The position numbers and the translations under genes are program-made. From Crotophaga sulcirostris (lineage: Eukaryota; Chordata; Aves; Cuculiformes; Crotophagidae), in the NCBI GenBank assembly GCA_013397455.1, contig VYZB01000024.1:2745612-2809611 (forward strand): DNA of 64,000 nucleotides, given 5' to 3'. Shown piece by piece: positions 57,101-64,000 of the stretch. Within the stretch, counting starts at the first letter, position 1. The number at the start of each line of letters is the position of its first letter. The notes beneath the pieces were generated by a model. The model made no database searches, was not told where the DNA came from, and saw only the letters and a program-made list of their open reading frames with translations.

Positions 57101-57719
57101 AACTCTGTCACTAGTTCCCCACAGTTTTCACAAAGCATGCTCATTTGTGCACACCAACTGACAGATGAATTGAAAGAAGGTTTTTTGAAATCAAGAACCA
57201 GAAATGGAGTGGTAGAAAGACTGTGGCAAGCACAGCCGATAGCTTTAATCGAAAATCCAGCAGAGAGAGAAAAATCAGCAAGAAAAAAAAAATCTTTTAG
57301 TTTTCCCCACTGTATTCCCTCTCTGAAATGAGGATAAAGCACACCTAAAATTTTCTAACTGAAAGCCAATGTCCTTTCAAGCAAATAGCCCGCTGCCCAC
57401 ACAAAAGCTCTTCAGGTAGTGCAACATCAAACAGGAGACCCACCCAGCAGCAGACAACCAGCTTCACTAAGCACCCCTTTGGGAGCAGCTCTTCAGGGAG
57501 GGCCAGCTGAGCAGTAAAAAACTGCTGGCGATGACTGACATCAATGCCATTTACTGGCTTTCCTCAAACAAAGACCTCGGCAGCATAAGGAAATTATTTA
57601 AGAGACAACTAAACTCTGCTAGAGTGATAATTAGTAAATAACAGGTTCCATTGCACATATTGTTGTATACAACTAATTCAGGATAATTAACAGAAGCAAA
57701 TGACAGAACAAGCTCTCCT
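51159..57719. other. Intergenic sequence 3' of TFPI2, with one GC-richer island
   Basis: No gene recognised. A GC-richer island lies at about 52020-52350, with low CpG and no splice-supported frame. The rest is AT-rich. Confidence 0.6.
56047..56092. repeat. 23-bp tandem duplication
   Basis: AGTAATGTAAGAACATGAAG followed by CAA is repeated directly at 56070 with one A/C difference. Confidence 0.85.
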
Positions 57720-57736
57720 TTTTTCCCCCAAACCAT

Positions 57737-57742
57737 TTTATT
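57737..57742 (-). promoter_or_regulatory. Candidate distal TFPI2 polyadenylation signal (AATAAA)
   Basis: AATAAA on the minus strand, followed 20-45 bases downstream by a GT/T-rich stretch (around 57692-57715). This is the better supported of the two candidates. Confidence 0.45.
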
Positions 57743-57770
57743 ATTCATATTTAGAAATTCATATTTAGAA
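57743..57770. repeat. Perfect 14-bp tandem duplication
   Basis: ATTCATATTTAGAA occurs twice in a row, just before the distal TFPI2 polyadenylation hexamer in transcript direction. Confidence 0.85.
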
Positions 57771-58124
57771 AATATTGTAAGTGAAATTAATCAAAATTCA
57801 GACACGGCTCAAATAAAAAACATATAAGAAAGTGCAATAATATCATAATCTACCATAAGAAATACAATAGTGCCTCAAAAGATGGATGAGATCTGCAGAA
57901 GCTTCTGCTTTTCTGCTTTAACAACCACCACATAAACACAAATATCGAGATCTTCAGCAGATATAATCAGTGTAGCTCAATTAAAATCAATACAAAATAC
58001 GCTGATTTATGTCATACGAGGATCTGGAGTGTAACTTAGCAGAAATTTCAAATGTCATGAAAAATTAATATCTACATTTTCATCTTAATACTCAAGTAGC
58101 TTATTCATCGCCTTTGTCAGAGTG

Positions 58125-58130
58125 TTTATT
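58125..58130 (-). promoter_or_regulatory. Candidate proximal TFPI2 polyadenylation signal (AATAAA)
   Basis: AATAAA on the minus strand about 600 bases after the stop. The downstream sequence is not notably GT-rich, so it is weaker than the distal signal. Confidence 0.3.
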
Positions 58131-58728
58131 AAAGTATCCAGGCTCCCAGTTTTCTCTTGTGGAATGATCCACAATTAAGTTTGTATTTTTTTTTTACTTT
58201 TACAAAGGCTTTTGACAGCTTTGACAATGAACATAACTGCAAAGGACAGTCCACTTAAATGATACTGCCAAAGTATGTAAAATGACAGGGCAATAAACCC
58301 CTGAACACACTTTCTGAAAGGTTCCTTTTCTTTATCAAGCAGAGGATGACCGAAAAATCCATGGTAGAGATTTAGCTTTGTAGTCTCCTTAGTTATACTA
58401 GGAGATGATTGATTTTTCAAATCTTAATTGATTCATAACAGCTGAAATATTCTCCCAAGGCAGTAGTAACATTCCCCCATAAAAACATGGAAATCTAAAT
58501 ACTTTGGCAAAGCCAAAGTATTACTGCAAAGACAACAGAGCAGAAGAACCAAACTTCGGTTCATTCTTTTTCTATTAAATGCAGTTCTTTTTATAAAGTA
58601 AGTTGGAAATAACAATCAGTTCTGAAAGACAGAACAGTGTCGGTGTATAAAACTGTGTAAAATTATCTTACAAAAGAAAAAAGTGGAATCAAATGAAAGT
58701 GTTTAAAACACCCAAGTGCACATCAGCT

Positions 58729-58832
58729 TTAAGACTTAGGGTTATACGTCTGAGGTTTTTTAATCAGCTTTCTCATCATTTTTCTGCGGAACACATTTGT
58801 GGGCTTGTTGATTCTTGCTTTCTGAGTCCCTG
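58729..58832 (-). CDS. TFPI2: TFPI2 exon 5: basic C-terminal tail and stop
   Basis: After an acceptor in CTTAGCAG the frame continues for 34 residues (counting the split Ala) to TAA at 58731-58729. The tail has 11 Lys/Arg and no Asp/Glu, including FRRKMMRKLIKK, and fits the heparin/matrix-binding C-terminus of TFPI2. It is too short for a simple ORF search and was placed by phase and by family knowledge. The acceptor is a NAGNAG site: use of the second AG (exon start 58829) removes one Ala and keeps frame. Confidence 0.9.
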
Positions 58833-61800
58833 CTAAGAAAACAAAGGAAGCAGTTAGAGAATTATTATGACGAAACTGTTACTACCCTTTATTGTTTGGG
58901 TTTTTTTCACATTATGCTGTTTAAGCAGTTGATCCAATAACAAAAAACACATCAAAAATTGTAAAATGTGTTCTGGACTCCCCATTCTCACACACTGCTA
59001 GGTCTCCAATATGTCCAACTTTGGCACTGGAACGCTACTTGGCTGCTCTTTCCCTGAGCAAGCATCAAAGTCTTTTCTAGCTGTTCTGCAGTGACAGCAG
59101 AATGGAAGTAAACACACTGCTCTATCTGCCAAAATAACCCTACTACTACTTTTCTCTAAACAACACTGGGCCAAAGTCTAAAATACAACCAGTGCTTGTA
59201 GGAGATGAAAAGGTAAAATGATTTGAGTTTCTGCACATAACTGAGTCTCACAGAGAAGCCAGAGAAGGGCCAAAGACAGTTGTGGCTATCTCCAGAAATG
59301 CTTACAAAGGCTGCATGAAATCTGTGAGTGCAGTTCAGAAAACAAGTAATTTGCAAACCAAACGGAAACCCTTTTGTCTTTATGTTACCCATTTACTTGT
59401 ATGCAAAGCCCTCACGGCCAGTTCCCACTCCTTTTGCTGTCACCCCAATGTATTTATTTTCTTTTCCAATATAAACCCTTTCAATGAAATGAATCAAAAA
59501 CCTTTTAACTCCAAAAGCTATAGATCAACTCAAACAGCAGTTTGACATCTGCACAGGGAAGGTCAACTGAATTCAGCTTGAGACTCCAAAAGGTAACAGG
59601 GAAGATGCTGGGGAGAGAATTATGGGAGTGGGAAAGAAGGAGTGTCTTAAGTGGCTTTAAAGATTTCCTTAATGTTGCTGTACACTCCCAAGCTACAGAA
59701 ATGACTGTGTACAGCACAACATTAATTAGCATTGATTATGCCCTTAACTATGGGCGGTTTTGGCTGTACCAAGCATTATTGAATTGTGAAATCCACAAGC
59801 TAGTGAAAAAGCTTATAAGCAAACCTTTATGTTTAGTTATCTGGTGCTCTAGTTAGGAGACAGATAGTGTTTCCTTTCTTTCTTCCATAAAAAGAGTGAG
59901 GAAGGGAGAATCCCCAGGCTGGGTGCGGGCAGGGGCAGAGTGCAGTGGTGAGACACTGAAGAGGCAGTTTCCTTCCTCCTCTCTCTCTGCACACTTGGGC
60001 TGGAGCCTGGCCCTACCATTTCCCAGGGAGTAATAGATGCAAATTAGATAATCACAAGCATCTCGGATAGACTTAGCGTGCTATTAGGCTGTCTTATAAC
60101 ACCAGAATGGCAGAGACGCACTCAGACTTGTCACCTACAGAAATATTATTGCCATGACTAACTGGCAGGCAATGTTTTTACTTCTGAGGGCTGTTTTTGG
60201 GGTGCAATCCCTGCCCCAGGCCTGGATCTCCAGTGCAGAACTGAAGAACCGTCTCCTGACTTTAAGCCTTCTGACACTGCATCTTAAATATTGAGGTACT
60301 TGGACCTTGTGCTTATCTCATGCTTAAATCAGAGCTACTTTTTGCATTTTTTTTCCTCAATGTTAATGTACATGCTAGATACAGCCTTAATTTTTTTTCC
60401 CTGTTAGTATCAATTTTTGAAATATTGTGCTATATCTGCTTCCTGAGTGCTCAAGGAATCAACATATAAGTATTCTTTTCTCTCTCTCATTGATTTACAT
60501 ATCAAATGAATTAAACTATAGTATTAAAACTTGCAATAGCTGGTAAGAACATAGGACTGCAGGTAGAACTACAACTGTTTTGACTTACAAGCACAGCCAG
60601 TAGCTGATTTGAATAAAACTATTAAGAAAAAAACAATTATAATTCCCAACCCTTCCCCCATAGCCACAGAAACAGCTGACTTGGCACAACTGATGAGGCA
60701 GAAATCTTTGATAATGAGAATGGGAAATGGCAATGGGCATCAGCGAGGGAGGATGGCAACTGATAAAAACAAGAAGGAAAAAAACATATTGATTTCACAA
60801 CTCACTTTAATCCTACCTAAAAATATCTAGAAGAAAATGATACCTTAATTAGCGTTCATGCTGGTACTGAACAGCTTAAAGACTGATTCTTTGTGGTCTC
60901 AAGTAAGTTAATCAACCTTTTTGTGTGCCCTTCTCTATACTTCATTCAAAAATGATGTAACACCTCACATTGCACTATTCTTAAAAGGATTTAGTGTTGC
61001 ATCTCAGTTTTCTCTGTCTTTGAAAACATCCAGTCCAAAATGCAAAAAGTATACACCTGCAGTAAATTAAGGTGAGTAAAACAGCACTGAATACCCGTTA
61101 CTGGTATTTGGATGGCTTTATCTGCTTGTGACAGACAAAATATAAAAATTTCTTACCTTTCCTGCAGACATTGTAGCAATCCGTTTCATTAACAAAGTTA
61201 TTGGCATTTCCACCACAGCCTGTATATTTGAACTCCTTACATGATTTAGTCTTGGCATCATAGTAATAGCGACTCACAGAAGAAGAACACAATCCTTCAT
61301 CCTTTGGGCTATAGCATAATAAGGGACCAGCTTGAAACAAAAAAGAAGAAAAAAAAAAGAGAGAAAGACAAATTACATAAATGCATGGCTCTAGGCCTGG
61401 CTTCTTAAAATTTACTCTGGAAAAAATTTTGTTTTTAAACAGCTCTTGTTCCCACTGAACTGAAATGACTGATACTGATGACCTCAGAGACTTACTACAC
61501 CGTATTCCTGTGAGCTATGAATCTGAGAAATCAACAGACAAACCCAAAAACTGGATTGCTATCCCAAAAGTGAAATCCATCAGTTTTTCCCATTTGTGGT
61601 GCCTTGCATACAACAGCTGAAATATTTACATAGTCTGGCCATAAGTCTTATTCCATATGTACAGAAACAGAATAATAATAATTGCAGTGAACTACCTCTG
61701 TCAAGGAAAAAGGCACTATTTTATTTATCCTTGCTACAATTTTGCCAGCAAAACCTGCCCACTTGTTGCATAAAATACAAAACCCACCACTGTGCTCACA

Positions 61801-64000
61801 AGAATCTTGGCCCAACAAAATTTTACTTTTCTTGCTGGAGACCCTTTACCAATTTATTGGATGTGCAACAGAGAAATTAAAAACTGTTCAGCATTCACCT
61901 ACGAAAATGCTGACAATCTGCCATCAGCCAAAAATAACTGTCTTATCAAACACTAATAAAGCCTAGGCAGTGACAGTTTTTATACACTCTGGTAGATCTC
62001 TTCTTCCAATAGCCTATCTTGCACTGGATATTAACCTGCTGTTTATGACAACACTTAGCTATAGTCACCCACTTATAATTACTACCTTTCTTCTTTAAAA
62101 TTCATACGCAGAGACAGACGGTGAACACTCATGTCAGTCAAAAAGCATTTATCAGTTGAGCCTGGCGAGTGCAAAAAACACCCAAGCCACCTAATGAGTA
62201 CCATCTCTCAAGCCTGAATTTTAGAAAGGCAATTCTGCTTTCCAGTAGGGCATCACTGCCCCCAGTGTGACTGACTGCCACAAGTCTCGTACATCTGCCT
62301 AAACATGGATCTCCAACCTTATTTCCCTTCAGACTACACACGTACAGCTCTCTAGAAGTCAAGAGATCGATTTGGTGTAGCTGTAGGAATATTTAAGGCC
62401 TCTATATTAAACTAAAACAGCATTTTGCTCTTTCAGAAACAGACAGCTGAGATGAGTGACACATGTAAGTCCGTAGACATTACAAACATCTGCTTCACAG
62501 AAGACTTCAAAAATACCACTGTATTGGTATCCAGACGAAAATATAAAACAAAATATAATCTTCATATCACTTTCGAACCATCTATTTTATTAAAAATTTA
62601 GAACAACCATTACTTTTCTCTGGCAGACAGTGGTCCACGCAAGACTGCAAATCTCTGAAGTTGTTGCCATTTCCGTAACAGCCACCATAGATGAACTCCT
62701 CACACCTCATCGAGCTCAAGTTAAAGGCGTATCTTTTTATATGACTCCTGCAAGGTCCTCCATCAGCCTCCATCCGGCATAATTTGGGCACCTCTGCAAC
62801 AAAAATAATTTCATCCTCTGTAAGATCAACCTTCGTGCTCCCGTACTGAACAACATGGTAGTGTTGATAAGACACTATTACTCCACTTGCAGGCAAGTTC
62901 CAGCTTGTCACACTACCTACAATCTTTAGTAAAGCGGGATAAGATTTACAAAAGCAATCTGATGCAACTAGGTACAACATTAATTAGAAACTAGGTATAA
63001 TATTAAATTACATTTAAAATACTAACAGTTAAATTCTACATGCTGCCACCGAGACAACTCACTCAAGTTTCTCTGCATAGAACAGACATCAACGAGAAGC
63101 GGCAACAAGCAGGGGGGACAGACGGGGTGGGAGCAAAGTGTCCTGCAGGCAGGGGGGGCAGACGGGGTGGGAGCGAAGCATCCCACAAGCAGGAGGGACA
63201 GACGGGGTGGGAGGGAAGCGTCCTGCAAGCAGGAGGGGCAACCGGGGTGGGAGGGAAGCATGCCGCAGGCAGGGACAGACGGGGTGGGAGCGAAGCATCC
63301 CGCAGGCAGGGGGGCAGCCGGGGTGGGAGGGAAGCGTCCTGCAAGCAGGGGGACAGACGGGGTGGGAGGGAAGCATCCCACAGGCAGGGACAGCCGGAGT
63401 GGGAGGGAAGCATCCCGCAGGCAGGGACAGCCGGAGTGGGAGGGAAGCATCCCGCAGGCAGGGACAGCCGGAGTGGGAGCGAAGCATCCCGCAGGCAGGG
63501 ACAGCCGGGGCGGGAGGGAAGTATCCCACAAGCAGGGGGGACAGACGGGGTGGGAGCGAAGCATCCCGCAGGCAGGGGGTCAGACGGGGCGGGAGCGCAG
63601 CCTCCCCGGTGCTCCCACAGGCTCCCTGCAGCATCCCGGCACCCCGTGAGCGCCGGGGAACGGGGCCCCATCTGGTGGCCCCCGGAGCTGAGGAGGGCGG
63701 CGGGGCCGGCCCCCGGACTCACTCTTGATGGTCCAGCAGCTCTTCTCGCAGTCGTCGAGGGTGAGGAAGTTGTTGGCGTTGCCGTGGCAGCCGCCGTAGG
63801 TGAACTCCTTGCAGCTCTGCGTGTACCGGTCGTAGTAGAAGCGCGGCACCAGGGCGCGGCAGGGCCCGTCGTCGGGGGGCAGCAGGCAGGCGCGCTCCTT
63901 CCCTAGGGGAGACACCGGGGCTGAAGCCACCTCTGCGGCGGCCCCGGCCCCGCGCAGCCCCGCCGAGCGCCCGCTCCTACCTGTGAGGGGGCGCGGGGCC
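58729..64000 (-). CDS. TFPI2: Tissue factor pathway inhibitor 2 (TFPI2), five exons, 5' end cut by window edge
   Basis: Coding segments, in transcript order: 64000-63981, 63902-63723, 62793-62614, 61330-61157 and 58832-58729. Every intron has GT-AG ends and is phase 1, as is usual for Kunitz-domain exons. The joined product is 218 residues plus stop and lacks only the signal peptide and first residues. Three Kunitz domains (Cys12-Cys62, Cys72-Cys122, Cys132-Cys182) all show exact C-x8-C-x15-C-x7-C-x12-C-x3-C spacing, followed by a basic tail (185-218, 11 Lys/Arg and no acidic residue). Signature stretches such as YYDRYTQSC in domain 1 and CYSPKDEGLC in domain 3 match TFPI2 rather than TFPI. 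Family knowledge: TFPI2 is secreted, binds extracellular matrix and inhibits trypsin, plasmin, factor VIIa-tissue factor and kallikrein mainly through domain 1. Candidate N-glycosylation sites are Asn91 (NLS) and Asn174 (NET). Introns are 78, 929, 1283 and 2324 bp. The promoter is outside the window. Confidence 0.96.
58833..61156 (-). other. TFPI2 intron 4
   Basis: A 2.3-kb AT-rich intron with no coding frame of interest. A GC-richer patch at about 59890-60025 is followed by a perfect octamer ATGCAAAT at 60037-60044, a POU-factor-type motif. No repeat family was recognised. Confidence 0.85.
61157..61330 (-). CDS. TFPI2: TFPI2 exon 4: Kunitz domain 3
   Basis: The 174-bp exon follows a long pyrimidine tract ending TTTCAAG and ends at the consensus donor GTAAGA (GT at 61156-61155). 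It begins by completing a Thr codon. It encodes domain 3 with all six cysteines, the family signature CYSPKDEGLC, Ser142 at P1 and TGCGGNANNF. A sequon NET at Asn174 lies shortly before Cys5. A Ser P1 suggests weak trypsin-like inhibition, consistent with domain 3 of human TFPI2. Confidence 0.95.
61331..62613 (-). other. TFPI2 intron 3
   Basis: A 1.3-kb intron between Kunitz domains 2 and 3. It has a strong minus-strand pyrimidine tract just before exon 4. Nothing else was recognised. Confidence 0.85.
62614..62793 (-). CDS. TFPI2: TFPI2 exon 3: Kunitz domain 2
   Basis: The 180-bp exon follows acceptor TTTTTGTTGCAG and ends at donor GTAATG (GT at 62613-62612). Joining to exon 2 rebuilds a Lys codon and the linker KKVPKLC, closely like human EKVPKVC as I remember it. 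The domain has six cysteines with canonical spacing, P1 Arg82 (GPC-R-SHI), the sequon NLS at 91 and a YGNGNNF core. Human domain 2, from memory, has an acidic P1 and two extra residues between Cys4 and Cys5; neither is seen here. A second in-frame acceptor lies 24 bases upstream (exon start 62817) and would add eight residues. Confidence 0.94.
63105..63602. repeat. 37-bp GC-rich minisatellite, about 13 copies, in TFPI2 intron 2
   Basis: The tandem unit has the core gcagggacagccggagtggg followed by agggaagcatcccgca. The period is exactly 37 between 63374, 63411 and 63448, and slightly different in flanking copies because of G-run length changes. The most uniform copies are at 63374-63500; outer copies alternate GACGGGG/GCCGGGG and GGGAAGC/GCGAAGC variants. 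Because 37 is not a multiple of three and stops are rare, long repetitive ORFs appear in all frames on both strands. The G-rich strand is the template strand of TFPI2. Confidence 0.93.
63723..63902 (-). CDS. TFPI2: TFPI2 exon 2: Kunitz domain 1
   Basis: The 180-bp exon is bounded by acceptor CCCTAG (AG at 63904-63903) and the strong donor GTGAGT (GT at 63722-63721). It encodes all six cysteines of domain 1. P1 is Arg22, in GPC-R-ALV, the residue that gives this domain its activity against trypsin-like proteases in the family. The GNANNF core is intact. The open frame runs past both splice sites, but residues beyond them have no Kunitz similarity, which supports the boundaries. Confidence 0.95.
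63981..64000 (-). CDS. TFPI2: TFPI2 exon 1, 3' end only
   Basis: The last 20 bases of exon 1 encode six residues (APRPLT) plus the first base of a split Gly codon. The donor reads CACAG|GTAGGA, with GT at 63980-63979. The Thr-Gly at the junction agrees with my recollection of the human protein just before domain 1. The signal peptide lies beyond the window. Confidence 0.8.

Larger units (their letters stand above)
57720..58728 (-). other. TFPI2: Probable TFPI2 3' untranslated region
   Basis: This AT-rich sequence lies directly downstream of the TFPI2 stop on the minus strand. No other coding frame is credible here. Two AATAAA hexamers on the minus strand could end the transcript, after about 0.6 or 1.0 kb. 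The 3' limit is a guess tied to the distal signal. Confidence 0.5.
63100..64000. promoter_or_regulatory. CpG-rich region at the TFPI2 5' end
   Basis: GC content and CpG frequency rise sharply here compared with the AT-rich rest of the window. The region covers exon 1, the 78-bp intron 1, exon 2 and the minisatellite. It is probably the downstream part of a promoter CpG island whose core lies beyond position 64000. CpG islands at TFPI2 promoters are known in mammals. Confidence 0.6.

Noticed and set aside
1..57700. CALCR exons or the miR-489/miR-653 hairpins expected from synteny
   Set aside because: I looked for calcitonin-receptor N-terminal motifs and the miRNA sequence I remember and saw neither. 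CALCR probably lies outside the window.
63022..63722. Pro/Ser/Leu-rich collagen-like minus-strand frames of 180-219 codons
   Set aside because: Same minisatellite read on the other strand. The region is intronic between TFPI2 exons 2 and 3.
63040..63906. A 288-codon plus-strand frame with Gly/Arg/Gln-rich repeats
   Set aside because: It runs through the 37-bp minisatellite and antisense through TFPI2 exon 2. Frames in all three phases on both strands stay open for the same reason, which is the sign of a repeat shadow, not a protein.
1..64000. CRISPR arrays, tRNA or rRNA genes, bacterial operons
   Set aside because: No regularly spaced repeats other than the VNTR, no cloverleaf or rRNA cores, and the organisation is clearly vertebrate.

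Overview
This is a vertebrate window, almost certainly from a bird. It has one recognisable protein gene, at the right-hand end on the minus strand. The other roughly 57.7 kb is AT-rich, gene-poor DNA. The bird assignment rests on four CR1 retroposon fragments ending in the CR1 terminal octamer, on LTR fragments of avian type, and on the absence of any recognisable Alu, B1 or L1 sequence. No bacterial, phage or CRISPR-like organisation is present.

Right end (about 57,700-64,000): TFPI2, the secreted Kunitz-type serine protease inhibitor tissue factor pathway inhibitor 2. Five exons can be placed to the base with GT-AG junctions, all phase 1. They are the tail of exon 1 (cut by the window edge), one exon for each of three Kunitz domains, and a last exon for a strongly basic C-terminal tail. 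Joined, they give 218 residues plus stop; the signal peptide and promoter lie outside the window. The gene has a GC/CpG-rich 5' end with a 78-bp first intron. A 37-bp minisatellite of about 13 copies in intron 2 produces long but spurious ORFs in every frame. There are two candidate alternative splice acceptors.

Left and middle (1 to about 57,700): no exon I can support. From known vertebrate gene order (CALCR - TFPI2 - GNGT1/GNG11) this is probably the desert on the 3' side of TFPI2; that is inference. It holds CR1 copies at 23,975-24,933 (+), 33,794-34,368 (+, older), 48,099-48,552 (-) and 50,943-51,158 (-). It also holds LTR-like fragments at 8,757-8,958 (+) and about 20,393-20,770 (-), several small tandem repeats, a microsatellite, a perfect 26-bp palindrome near 49,140 and a few GC-richer islands of unknown meaning.

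I found no convincing previously undescribed system. The most substantive observation is that Kunitz domain 2 of this TFPI2 has canonical spacing and an arginine at P1, unlike the human domain 2 as I recall it.
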